A DNA stretch of 64,000 nucleotides from Streptomyces apocyni (lineage in GTDB: Bacteria > Actinomycetota > Actinomycetes > Streptomycetales > Streptomycetaceae). The translations under genes were made by a program, and so were the position numbers. Shown in pieces: positions 25,622 through 34,390 of this stretch. The stretch covers positions 1-64,000 of the forward strand of contig NZ_WHOM01000064.1 in the NCBI RefSeq assembly GCF_009739465.1, in the 5' to 3' direction. How positions within the stretch are numbered: position 1 is the first letter of the stretch; the number at the start of each line of letters is the position of its first letter. Under the pieces are notes generated by a model that saw only the letters and a program-made list of their open reading frames with translations, was not told where the DNA came from and ran no database searches.

Positions 25622-28600
25622 CTACGGGCTGCAGTACACGGTGAAGGTGCCCTTGGTGAGCGCCTTGACGTAGGAATGGGCGCCGGCGAGGAGGTGCTGC
25701 TGCTCGCTGCTGCACCCGGCTGCCGAGAGCCCGGGCTGGGCGATGACGGTGTTGATGTGGGGCCGCAGTTGGGGTGCGCGTTCGCGGATGCGGTACAGCT
25801 CGTCGATGCTGCCGAGCAGGTAGGGGCTCTTGCCGGGATGGCGGGCGGCCCATTTGGCGGCGCGATTGTACAGGGTGCGCAGCAGTGCTTCGATGCCGTA
25901 CTCGCGCCACTTGGCGCCGCGGGCGGCCTGGCCGCACACCTCGTACAGGTCGATGACGCGGTGGCCGGGAGCCGGTTCGTGGGAGTACTTGCAGTGCACG
26001 AGGGTGATGGTGATGTCCTTGTCGTCGGCGGTGATGCCGACGAGATCGGCCACTTCGTTCGAGCCGTCGTCGTCGATCAGGATGTCGAAGTGCTGCTGCT
26101 CGCTCAGGTAGCGGTACATGTAGTACTGCACGGTGTGCGGTAGCCGCTCGGGGTCCATGGACTCGGCCTGGATGTTCACCCCGTCCCACTCCAGTGGCGC
26201 CAGCAGGGACAGGTCGAAGGGCGGCAGGTCGGTACGGGGCGCGTGCAGGCGGTCGTCGGGGGTCAGGATGCGGTCGCCGGCGAAGTACAGGTACGGCTTG
26301 TGCTGGTTGATCCAGTCGGCGGCGGGCAGCGCGGCGCGCTGGACGGTCACCAGGGCGTCGTCGCCGACGGGGGAGTAGACCAGGCCCTGGTCGGTGAACT
26401 CGGCGCTGTAGGGGAGCTCCCAGGAGGGGGAGACGAACGAGAAGCGGACCGGCCCCTCGGGGGCGAAGTCGTCGACGCGGTAGCCGATGTCGGTGACGGT
26501 GTGGGAACGCCCGTTGAAGGCGAAGGGCGGGCCCTCGCCCAGGCCGGCGCGCCACTGCCAGGGCCATTCCAGGCCGAGCAGGGGGAATGGGGGACGCGTG
26601 GTCTGCTCGACGGGGATGATGAAGCCCGCCATCACGTTCTCGAGGTCCACACGGGAGTCGAGGATCTTGGTGCCCTGCTCGTCGCACCACCGCATCCACG
26701 CCAGCAGACTGGGGGCGGTGCGCGGCGACCAGAAGCGGCCCGAGAGGGCCGCGCAGACGCTGACCTTGGTGCCGTCGTCGATGCCCGAGGCGATGATGTG
26801 GGTCTGGCTGCGGTTCTTGCGGGCGGCCGCGTCCAGCGCCTCGAAGACGTCGCTGCCCACCAGCAGCGAGAAGCGGTTGAAGTGGTCACGGGAGTCCAGC
26901 AGACCGATGTTGGTGGCCACCACCCGCTCGAGACCGGCGAACACCCGGAATGTGTCGAGCCCTTTGACGGGCCGACTGCCCTCGCCCAGCACAGCCCTGG
27001 CCAACTCCGCGTAGTCGCCCCTCTTGTGGGAGCCGTAGACATACAACAACCGCCGCTCGTCGTCGAAGTACATGACGACCAGCTCGTAGAGCACCTGCTC
27101 CAAAAACTGCGGGGCACCCCAGTCGACCAGGGTGCGGTGCTCCACGACGAACCAGGCGACGCGGCCGTCGCCGCCGGTGGCGACGGCCTGCCCGAGCACC
27201 CGGCCCTCGCCATAGCGGCCGACGGCCGCCTGCGGGTCCCACTCGCCTGACGGGGCGCGGTGCAGCACGGCGCTCATCTTCGGTTCCAGGACGCTGACGG
27301 CCATGCCGTCGGGGATGTTGGTGAAGGAGGTGCCGAACTCGCTGAGTTCTTCGCCGCGGGCCGTGCTCTGCTCGGTGATGTCCTGCAGGAGCAGGTTCCA
27401 GTCCGCGTCCTCCTTCAGTAGATCGCGCATGGGCGACAGGGCGGCGGCGGGGTCCCGGGCCACGAACACCGATGCGGTGCCGATCGGGCTGGAGGCGGTC
27501 GAAGCGCTGCGGGTGAACCGGCCGATGAACTGGATCATCGGGCTGAGGCTCTTGCGCACGTCGTGCACCGCCGCGACCTTCAGCTGGGGCATGTCGAAGC
27601 CCTCGCCGAGCATGTTCACGCACACCACGATGCGGCAGCTGCGCCTGTCCATACCTGCCAGGGCCTTCTTGCGGGCGGTCGCCGCCAGCCCGTCGTGCAG
27701 CGCCACCGGCTCCAGGTCGGGGGCCAGTTCCTGGTACAGCTCGCAGATCTCCCGCGCCCGCCTGACGGCGTTGACCCGGGCCATCAGCAGGTGGTCCAGC
27801 CCGGCCGCCAGGTCGTCGCGCAGCCGCTGCACCGCCAGTTCGGCGATCTTGCGGTCGTTGTCCTCCAGGCTCAGCACCGCCCGGTAATCGATGCGGGTGA
27901 AGTACTCCTGGGCCTGGGCCTGGCGCAGCGGGTAGCGGAAAATGGTCCGTCCGGGAATCTTCTGGCCGTCCTCCCTGAACGGGGTCGCGGTGAACAGCAG
28001 CACCTTCCGGTCCTCGAACTGCCGGATCACGCTCGTCCAGGTCGAGGCCGGCGCGTGGTGCGCCTCGTCGACGATCAGATGGCTGAACTCGGACAGCAGC
28101 GCGTCCCGAGCCTCCTGCGTACAGTGGTGCAGGACGTGCGGCGTGGTCACCACGACGTTGCAGGCCGCGGCAAACGCCTTCGCTTCGGCGACGTCGGTGA
28201 ACCGGCGCGTCACCCGGCCCACGCACGGCCGCAGCGCATCACGGGAGACGACCTCCTGCCGCTGCAGGATGCCCAGCGACTCGAACTTCGCCGCGATCTG
28301 TTCGCGCAGCGCGATGCTGGGCACCAGCACGAGCAGCCGCTCGGGACGGCAGGCCACCAGCAGGGCCAGCATGGTCTCCGTCTTGCCCGTGCCGGTCGGC
28401 ATGACCACGAGACCCGGTTCGGGCAACTGCGAGTACCAGTACCCGATCACCGAGTGCAGGGCCCCGGCCTGCGGCGGTCTCAACCCGTGCTCACGTACCA
28501 CGTCGTGTAGTTCGATCGCGTCCGCATACGACGCCAGCACCGTCTGCGGGGCAGAAAGCTGTCTCGGCCCCTTCCACTCCACGGTCTCGCCAGGGTCGTC

Positions 28601-28789
28601 GGGCAACTGCGGGTTCAGTACCGCCGCTTCATCGCCGACGATGTCCCACCGCCCGTAGACGTTGTGCACGAACCGGCAGTCGGTGTCCTCGCTGACCTGC
28701 AGGGCCCCGGCCGGCACGAGAAGCTGGCTGACTGTGTTGCCCGCCCAGCGCTGGGGAGCCGCCCACACCTGCTCAGTCCGCAATTCCAT
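25622..28789 (-). CDS. SF2 helicase with C-terminal nuclease-like domain
   Basis: A 1055-residue protein. The superfamily 2 helicase motifs are clear: VVMPTGTGKTETM (131-140), IVDEAHHAP (DEAH at 241-244), LLFTATPF (266-271) and MIQFIGRFTR (motif VI). A long middle region follows. Near the C-terminus, FDILIDDDGSNEVADLVGIT then ITLVHCKYSHEP gives a D...xCK pattern like a PD-(D/E)XK nuclease. GAGGAG lies nine bases before ATG 28789. It fits DNA-translocating restriction or antiphage helicases. It is likely co-transcribed with the NACHT gene. An exact system name is not assigned. Confidence 0.83.
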   Translation of the reverse strand: MELRTEQVWAAPQRWAGNTVSQLLVPAGALQVSEDTDCRFVHNVYGRWDIVGDEAAVLNPQLPDDPGETVEWKGPRQLSAPQTVLASYADAIELHDVVREHGLRPPQAGALHSVIGYWYSQLPEPGLVVMPTGTGKTETMLALLVACRPERLLVLVPSIALREQIAAKFESLGILQRQEVVSRDALRPCVGRVTRRFTDVAEAKAFAAACNVVVTTPHVLHHCTQEARDALLSEFSHLIVDEAHHAPASTWTSVIRQFEDRKVLLFTATPFREDGQKIPGRTIFRYPLRQAQAQEYFTRIDYRAVLSLEDNDRKIAELAVQRLRDDLAAGLDHLLMARVNAVRRAREICELYQELAPDLEPVALHDGLAATARKKALAGMDRRSCRIVVCVNMLGEGFDMPQLKVAAVHDVRKSLSPMIQFIGRFTRSASTASSPIGTASVFVARDPAAALSPMRDLLKEDADWNLLLQDITEQSTARGEELSEFGTSFTNIPDGMAVSVLEPKMSAVLHRAPSGEWDPQAAVGRYGEGRVLGQAVATGGDGRVAWFVVEHRTLVDWGAPQFLEQVLYELVVMYFDDERRLLYVYGSHKRGDYAELARAVLGEGSRPVKGLDTFRVFAGLERVVATNIGLLDSRDHFNRFSLLVGSDVFEALDAAARKNRSQTHIIASGIDDGTKVSVCAALSGRFWSPRTAPSLLAWMRWCDEQGTKILDSRVDLENVMAGFIIPVEQTTRPPFPLLGLEWPWQWRAGLGEGPPFAFNGRSHTVTDIGYRVDDFAPEGPVRFSFVSPSWELPYSAEFTDQGLVYSPVGDDALVTVQRAALPAADWINQHKPYLYFAGDRILTPDDRLHAPRTDLPPFDLSLLAPLEWDGVNIQAESMDPERLPHTVQYYMYRYLSEQQHFDILIDDDGSNEVADLVGITADDKDITITLVHCKYSHEPAPGHRVIDLYEVCGQAARGAKWREYGIEALLRTLYNRAAKWAARHPGKSPYLLGSIDELYRIRERAPQLRPHINTVIAQPGLSAAGCSSEQQHLLAGAHSYVKALTKGTFTVYCSP

Positions 28790-29103
28790 CGCCCGCCGCT
28801 CCTCGTGCCAGTGCCGCTGCGAGGCCGGATGCGGACCCGCGCGGCGGTGGTACCCCTGAGGGCTGCGGGGGGCTGAGAGGGAAATGCCGTACGCACGCGC
28901 AGGAGCTGATTCATGGTCCTCATATGACAGCAGATATGCAGATCAAACCCAGAAAATGATCAAAATTGGTTTCTGATTACGCCGATCCGCACACAACCAG
29001 TCACCAGAGCGGCCGTATCCGAGCACGTATCGTCCCTTGAGACATGCGAGCCGCTGTGGCCTGCGGACCAGCGGCACCATTGGATGCGAGGCCCTTTGAC
29101 CGA
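28790..29103. promoter_or_regulatory. promoter region of the helicase operon
   Basis: About 310 bases without a gene. Bases 28915-28990 are strikingly AT-rich for the window (ATATGACAGCAGATATGC, AAAATGATCAAAATTGG), the expected place for a promoter reading left into the helicase. No clear -35/-10 pair is claimed. Confidence 0.4.
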
Positions 29104-29335
29104 TCAGCCCGTGGCCGGGAGCGGCGGGGTGAGGGGAAGAGCGTCGGACGGGCGGACGAAGACGACGGTGTGGCGGGCACGTGTGATCGCGACCCGGAGC
29201 AGCCGTCGTGCCTCATCCGTGCGTTTCGCGTCCCATTGCGCGTTGAGGAGTTTCGAGCTGTAGATGCCCTCGACGATGACGCCGCCGTCGAACTCCTTAC
29301 CCTCGGAGCGGTGCATGCTCATCAGGCTCACGTCT
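29104..29335 (-). pseudogene. UvrD-type helicase C-terminal fragment
   Basis: The 75-residue frame MHRSEGKEFDGGVIVEGIY, then DEARRLLRVAITRARHTVVF, carries motifs V and VI of UvrD/Rep-type helicases (GKEFD, RLLRVAITRAR). Nothing of the ATP-binding half is present upstream; the similarity stops at about 29335. Truncated remnant. Confidence 0.7.
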
Positions 29336-29514
29336 GCAGATTCCTCCTGTGGAGCTCACCTACTGGGGTGGACGGGGGCCGGGCTCTTGGCTGCGTCTTC
29401 GGTAGATCCCGGCCAACAGCGCTTCCGGACTGCTCGGGGCATGCGTGACGGGCCCGGCGACGAGGCTGGTGCGATGATTGAGAGCGTAAGAACGGGCTGA
29501 CCAAAGGGGTTGCT

Positions 29515-30474
29515 GTGGCCGCCTACGAACTGGCGGACCGGCTTGTCGTCGGTATCGCCTCCAGCGCGCTGTTCGACCTCGCAGAGTCGGACGCCGTCTT
29601 CCGGGAACAGGGCGAGGAGAGCTATCGCGCCTACCAGGAAGAGCATCTCGCCGACACGCTCCGCCCCGGCGTTGCCTTCCCGTTCATCCGCCGACTGCTG
29701 TCACTGAACGACCTGAGCGAGGAAAGTGACCCCTTGGTCGAGGTCATCGTTCTGTCTCGGAACGACCCCGATACCGGGCTTCGCGTCATGCGGTCGATAG
29801 AGGCCCATGCGCTGCCGATAAGCCGGGCCATCTTCATGCAGGGCCGCTCGCCCTACAAATTCATGCCAGCCCTCAACATGTCGCTGTTCTTGTCAGCGAA
29901 CGACAGCGACGTACGCGAGGCCGTCTCACAGGGACTGCCAGCAGGACACGTTCTGGGTGAGCCGTACGAGGATGACACTAGCGATCACGACCTGCGTATC
30001 TCCTTCGACTTCGACGGCGTCCTTGCCACCGACGCGTCGGAGCAGGTGTACCAGACGGGAGGCATCGACGGGTTCCGCGCCCACGAGGTGCTGAACGCCG
30101 CGGTTCCGCACGATGCGGGACCACTGAAAGACTTTCTTGCCAGCATCAACCGCATCCAGCGAAGGGAGGAGGAGGAACGGCAGAAGGCCGCCGAATATCG
30201 GATCCGTCTCCACGTGTCACTCGTCACCGCACGCAATGCCCCCGCGCACGAGCGGGCAGTGATGAGCCTGAAGCGATGGGGGGTGACAGTCAACGATGCC
30301 TTCTTCCTCGGAGGCATCGACAAGGGCGAGATCATGAAGGTCCTCAAGCCGCACATATTCTTCGACGACCAGGAAAGCCATCTGGCCAGCACGTCGCGGA
30401 CCACCCCTAGCGTTCACGTCCCCTTCGGGAAGATCAACGAGCCGAGTGTTCTCGAGGACCGGCCGAAGTTCTGA
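29515..30474 (+). CDS. cytosolic 5'-nucleotidase (PF06189 family)
   Basis: A 319-residue protein matching the bacterial/eukaryotic cN-I type 5'-nucleotidase family: VVGIASSALFDLAESDAVF, PFIRRLLSLN, GLRVMRSIEAHALPISRAIF and the HAD-like catalytic box RISFDFDGVLATDASEQVYQ. The end is KPHIFFDDQESHLASTSRTT, the second acidic motif. It would dephosphorylate nucleoside 5'-monophosphates. GTG 29515 has AAAGGGG upstream. It appears complete and well conserved. A member in a defence-rich island could affect nucleotide signals, but this is speculation. Convergent with the endonuclease VII-like gene. Confidence 0.85.
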   Translation: MAAYELADRLVVGIASSALFDLAESDAVFREQGEESYRAYQEEHLADTLRPGVAFPFIRRLLSLNDLSEESDPLVEVIVLSRNDPDTGLRVMRSIEAHALPISRAIFMQGRSPYKFMPALNMSLFLSANDSDVREAVSQGLPAGHVLGEPYEDDTSDHDLRISFDFDGVLATDASEQVYQTGGIDGFRAHEVLNAAVPHDAGPLKDFLASINRIQRREEEERQKAAEYRIRLHVSLVTARNAPAHERAVMSLKRWGVTVNDAFFLGGIDKGEIMKVLKPHIFFDDQESHLASTSRTTPSVHVPFGKINEPSVLEDRPKF

Positions 30475-30574
30475 CATCGCCCACCAGCGCCGCAACATCG
30501 GGCGTTCCGCGTCCGGGAAGCGGCAAAGGTGTGAGCGGCGGTCATGCAGACAGCTGGTAAGGCTCATGCCGTCA

Positions 30575-30670
30575 CCCCCGGACGGGTTACCGCCGGGGGA
30601 GTGTGGAGGCCGTGGCGTGTCTCGTTTCGTTGATGTACGGCAGAAGGCGGCGCCTGCGCTGCCTTCTGCC
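30575..30670. terminator. two hairpins between convergent genes
   Basis: CCCCCGG (30575-30581) pairs with CCGGGGG (30593-30599). GGCAGAAGGC (30639-30648) pairs perfectly with GCCTTCTGCC (30661-30670). They lie between convergent genes ending at 30474 and 30740 and probably end transcripts from both sides. Confidence 0.6.
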
Positions 30671-30739
30671 GGGCTCCCGGCCCACGGGCGAACTCGGGGA
30701 GAGAAGTTCAGGAACAGAAACGATAGAGGAGACGGGCCG

Positions 30740-31936
30740 TCAGGCGGTGCCCTGGCCGGGGGTGTCGGCATCGGCCTCCAGAGTCTTGTCGACGAACTCC
30801 TGTACCAGCTGCCTGACCTGTGCGGCCGGCACGACCTGCTCCCACTGGGGTGCAAACGCGCATTGCCAGCAGCGCATCCGGAAACGGATCGATCCGTCTT
30901 CCTGAACCGAACCCCACGCGGAGTGGGGCTGCTTCGCGCACGGGCCGTGAGGGTCGGGCACGAACGTCTGCAGCACGATGTCGGACTGATGGCGCGGCGG
31001 CACGGTCCTGTTGCGGCGGCAGCCGTCGCACAAGAGAAGGTGGCGGACTGCGCCCGGCCGGTGGATGAACCGGTGGCCGCCGCCTTCGTAGGTGTTGCAG
31101 CTGGCGCACACCGGCCCGCGCACGAATCCGTGCGTGTGGCAGTGGTCCCAGTACACGGCCTGTCGCGGACTGGGGCACATCCGGCACAGGAACGCCTCCG
31201 GCTGCGAGTTCTTCGGCAGCGACGCGTACAGCCTGCCGCGCAGGTGGTTCTTGTAGGGGCGGGCGACGGCGTCGGCGCACGCGGGGCACAGGGTGGTGTA
31301 GCCGCTGTTGCTGGGCGTGCGCCACTTCCAGACGTCTCCGGTGGCGTTGCAGCGGCTGCATCGGGCGGCCTGTTCGACGCACTCGGCGGCGATCTGGTCC
31401 GCCCGGTCGAGGAGGGCGGCGTAGGCGCGCGGGACCATCCAGGTGGTGCCGGACCACGTCAGCAGCGGCAGGGGGCTGGTGCACGCGATGGGCGACCGGC
31501 CGTAGCGTTCCTTGACCTGCTCGAAGGTCGCTCCGCACCCCAGCCCGTAGCGGTTGGGCCGGGTGCCGCTGCACGGCTGCTGTCCTTCGCAGCGGCAGCC
31601 GTTGGCGCTCTGGTCCTGGTAGGAGATGTGCTCGAACCAGCGGTGGATCTGTGAGCGCCACGTCCGGTCGTGCTCAGGCGCGAGACGGGCATCGACCAGG
31701 TCGTCGGGGTCGAAGGGGAGCGAGGCGAGCCGGTTGCCGGCCGCGCGGATGTCCCGGTCATCCAGCCGCCACCGGCCCTTGTGCTTGTAGCCGCGAACGG
31801 CGGTGTCTCCGATGAGGACGTGGTTGCTGATCTGGAAGGTGTAGCGGGACAGCGAGGCCGGCGCTGCGGGAACGGGGCAGCCCTCGGTGAGTTCCGCCAG
31901 CAACTGGCTGGCGTACTCCGGACTGATCGATGCCAT
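30740..31936 (-). CDS. recombination endonuclease VII-like protein
   Basis: A 398-residue protein from ATG 31936 (GGAGAG upstream). The C-terminal half has the endonuclease VII zinc/HNH-like core: FLCRMCPSPRQAVYWDHCHT then GFVRGPVCASCNTYEG, i.e. CxxC, the DHCH metal site, and CxxCN. Further Cys pairs (CSRCNATG, LCPACADAV, LLCDGCRRN) suggest extra zinc ribbons. Related T4 enzymes cut branched DNA. It is the last gene of the minus-strand transposition operon, 134 bases after tniQ, so it may resolve strand-transfer or replication branches; it could equally be cargo. Confidence 0.72.
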   Translation of the reverse strand: MASISPEYASQLLAELTEGCPVPAAPASLSRYTFQISNHVLIGDTAVRGYKHKGRWRLDDRDIRAAGNRLASLPFDPDDLVDARLAPEHDRTWRSQIHRWFEHISYQDQSANGCRCEGQQPCSGTRPNRYGLGCGATFEQVKERYGRSPIACTSPLPLLTWSGTTWMVPRAYAALLDRADQIAAECVEQAARCSRCNATGDVWKWRTPSNSGYTTLCPACADAVARPYKNHLRGRLYASLPKNSQPEAFLCRMCPSPRQAVYWDHCHTHGFVRGPVCASCNTYEGGGHRFIHRPGAVRHLLLCDGCRRNRTVPPRHQSDIVLQTFVPDPHGPCAKQPHSAWGSVQEDGSIRFRMRCWQCAFAPQWEQVVPAAQVRQLVQEFVDKTLEADADTPGQGTA

Positions 31937-32069
31937 GGGTGTGTCTCTCCTTCGTGTGTGAGGGGTGAGCGGGCGGGGTGTGCGGTGTGTGGCGGCCTGC
32001 GGACGCCGCCGCGATACGGCCGGGGGCGGAGCTGGCTGGCGGGGGAGCCGGGGACGGGGCCGGGAGATG

Positions 32070-33206
32070 TCACGGGCACGGCGCTGGCTCGGGCCGCAGC
32101 GAGGGCGCCGGTTCCCAGCCACCAGTGAGGAAGGCTGCCTTGGCCTCTTCGCAGATGCTGCGGGGACGGCGGTCGGTGAGGAAGCCGACGCGGTCGCTGT
32201 ACTCGGTGGGCCGTACGGCTGTCCGGTGCACCGTCCACAAGCCGTCGCGTTCGGTGCCGTCCGCAGCGGTGAGCCAGCGCAGCCACCGGTCGAGGGGATC
32301 GGTTTGTGCGGCTGTCCTGGGCCTGGTGCGGGTGTAGGCGATCAGCCAGTCCGCGAGCCACGGCCTGCCGGCCCGGCGGCTGATTTCCCGAAGCAACAAT
32401 TCCGTTGCGGCACCTGCCCCTTGGGCTGCGGCGGTCGCGCGCAGCCGCTGCTGCCAGCGCGGAGCGCCGAGCAGCCGGGCCACGGCGATCGTCTCCGGGT
32501 AGGACACCAGCGCATGCGGCACCACGGCCGCCGGCATGGATCCCGTGACCGCGGCCAGCCGGTGTGCACGGTCCTGCCAGACCGTCTCGGATCGCCACCC
32601 CTGTACCTGCCACGACCACACGACCGCCGCGGCGAGGGCCACCACGTCCGCCGCGTCCGGACGGGCCCGTGCGAGAGCACAGTGGTGTCGGTGCGCGGTG
32701 AGGACCTCGGGCAGGGTCTCCAGCGGAATGCTCGCTGGCCTCCCGGGATGCGCGAGGAGCCAGCGCCGGTGACGCCGACAGACGTGCCCGGCCGTTCCTG
32801 GGTACACCAGAACCGGCTGTCCAGGCCGTAAGGCCCGCCCAGTACACGCAGGACAGGTCCCCACCCATGCCTCGCCCGGCATGTACCAGGCCGCCCGCGG
32901 GTTCTCGTCGTCCGCGAGCCGCCCGTGCGGGGCGGCGAGAGCGGGCAGCAGGCGGCTGAGCCGGGACAGGGGAAGACCGGTGGAGCGGGCCAGGGCTGTT
33001 CGCGCGGATGTGTTGAGGAACAGTTCCAGACCGCTGCCCGGAGTGCCGGTCACCTGCACCCGGTGCGCGCCGCTCAGGACCCCCCGCAGCAAGTCCTGTG
33101 CGGGCAGACCGTAAAGGGCGGCCATCCTGCGAAACCAGGAGCCGGTCAGCTCGCCCGCCACGGCTGGGATACGAACAAGCGTGGAGGCAGAGGGTTGCAC
33201 GAACAT
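32070..33206 (-). CDS. tniQ: TniQ-family transposition targeting protein
   Basis: A 378-residue protein. TniQ features: N-terminal LVRIPAVAGELTGSWFRRMA and ALYGLPAQDLL, then a zinc-finger region CPACTGRALRPGQPVLVYPG ending CRRHRRWLLAHPG. TniQ/TnsD proteins bind the target or link it to the ATPase-transposase complex. Here it follows TniB- and TniA-like genes in order, as in Tn5053- and Tn7-like elements. ATG 33206 has AAAGGAAG directly upstream. The C-terminal half is variable, as expected for the target-binding portion. Confidence 0.82.
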   Translation of the reverse strand: MFVQPSASTLVRIPAVAGELTGSWFRRMAALYGLPAQDLLRGVLSGAHRVQVTGTPGSGLELFLNTSARTALARSTGLPLSRLSRLLPALAAPHGRLADDENPRAAWYMPGEAWVGTCPACTGRALRPGQPVLVYPGTAGHVCRRHRRWLLAHPGRPASIPLETLPEVLTAHRHHCALARARPDAADVVALAAAVVWSWQVQGWRSETVWQDRAHRLAAVTGSMPAAVVPHALVSYPETIAVARLLGAPRWQQRLRATAAAQGAGAATELLLREISRRAGRPWLADWLIAYTRTRPRTAAQTDPLDRWLRWLTAADGTERDGLWTVHRTAVRPTEYSDRVGFLTDRRPRSICEEAKAAFLTGGWEPAPSLRPEPAPCP

Positions 33207-33352
33207 CTTCCTTTACGCGTGGGGGTGTTGAGGGCAGGACACGGCGGGGCAGGGGAGGCGGCCATGAATCAGCGCCCCATCGGCACGGGGAAAGGGGACT
33301 ACAGGGCGGGCGCGCGGCGGGAGGTCCGGGGTGAGGCTTTCCGCCGCGCCGG

Positions 33353-34390
33353 TCAGTTGCCAGGGTGTTGCCGCAGGGTGGCGCGCGCCGCGTTCGTGGC
33401 CTGGACGTCGAGGAGCACCTGCGACAGCTGGTTCTTCGTGATCGCGAGGCTTCCGTCCAGGATGGAGCGGATCGCGGCCTCCCTGACAAGGAGGGAGAGA
33501 CTGGCCATCACACCGCCGGTGCGGAGATGGATGTGGGCGGCGTGGCGTACCAGCGTTCCGGGCCGGTGGCGGGCCAGCCGCAGCGCCCCCTCCATGTCGC
33601 CCAGGAGTGAGTGCCACATCTTCTTTTGCTCTTGGGTGCCGTTGAGTAGCGGGGGCGTGCGCAGGAGTTTGCAGCGGGCGGCGAGCTGGGCACCGCGGGG
33701 CCCGGTCAGCAGCGGTGAGTCCTCCACGTTGACACCGGCCAGCACGAACGTCGCGGGTACTCGTTCCATCAGGGTCTTGACCTGGTCGGAGGTGTCGGCG
33801 CCGGGCCGGGTACGGGTGTTGAGCAGGTGCACGTCGTCGATGAACACCAGCCGGGTGCCCCGCTTTAACATGACGTGGCACACGGCGTTGGTGATGGTGT
33901 GTTCGGTCATCCGGTCGTGGATCGGAATGCCGGCGAACCGGGCGAGGACCTTGGCCAGGTTCCTGGGCGTGTAGGTGGGCGGGACGGAAGCGAACAGCAC
34001 GGGCATGGAGCCCTCCATGCCGGGCCGACGGCGCCGTTCGCTCAGTTCGAAGGACCGGCCGAGTTCCATGAGCGTGGTCGACTTTCCCGCCCCCGGCGGC
34101 CCGGACACGATCAGCCCGCGCCGGGCGGTACCCTGCTGCCGGTTGTTGACCAGGAGCGTCAACTTCAGCTGCTGAAGAGCCTGTTCCATGGAGCGGGTCT
34201 TCAGCGTCACGAACTCGGAGTGGTACTCCAGGAGCGTCTTTCGGCTCCAGGACGGATCCTTCACAGGCAGAGCGGGCACCCGCGGTTGAGACACATAGGC
34301 CTGCCACAGGACGCAGTTGGTGATTGGGCTGGGGGTGAGCAGACCGTCGTCGAAGAAGTCGTCGCTCGCGCACACGGTTACGGCAGCCAC
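33353..34390 (-). CDS. TniB/TnsC-like AAA+ ATPase
   Basis: A 345-residue protein. Walker A LIVSGPPGAGKSTTLMEL (P-loop about 97-104), Walker B TRLVFIDDVHLLNTRT, then FVLAGVNVEDSPLL as sensor 1. This is the AAA+ switch that joins target selection to transposase activation in Mu/Tn7/Tn5053-type elements. GTG 34390 is chosen because it overlaps the end of the transposase gene (stop at 34378); GTG 34375 is an alternative. The longer upstream frame is antisense-type shadow sequence of the transposase. Confidence 0.83.
   Translation of the reverse strand: MAAVTVCASDDFFDDGLLTPSPITNCVLWQAYVSQPRVPALPVKDPSWSRKTLLEYHSEFVTLKTRSMEQALQQLKLTLLVNNRQQGTARRGLIVSGPPGAGKSTTLMELGRSFELSERRRRPGMEGSMPVLFASVPPTYTPRNLAKVLARFAGIPIHDRMTEHTITNAVCHVMLKRGTRLVFIDDVHLLNTRTRPGADTSDQVKTLMERVPATFVLAGVNVEDSPLLTGPRGAQLAARCKLLRTPPLLNGTQEQKKMWHSLLGDMEGALRLARHRPGTLVRHAAHIHLRTGGVMASLSLLVREAAIRSILDGSLAITKNQLSQVLLDVQATNAARATLRQHPGN

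Noticed and set aside
25491..26699. 403-residue N-terminal extension of the NACHT protein
   Set aside because: This part is an Arg/Pro-rich shadow of the helicase gene; natural sequence begins at 25490.
30446..31654. 402-codon plus-strand frame
   Set aside because: Antisense shadow of the endonuclease VII-like gene, which has the real zinc and HNH-like motifs.
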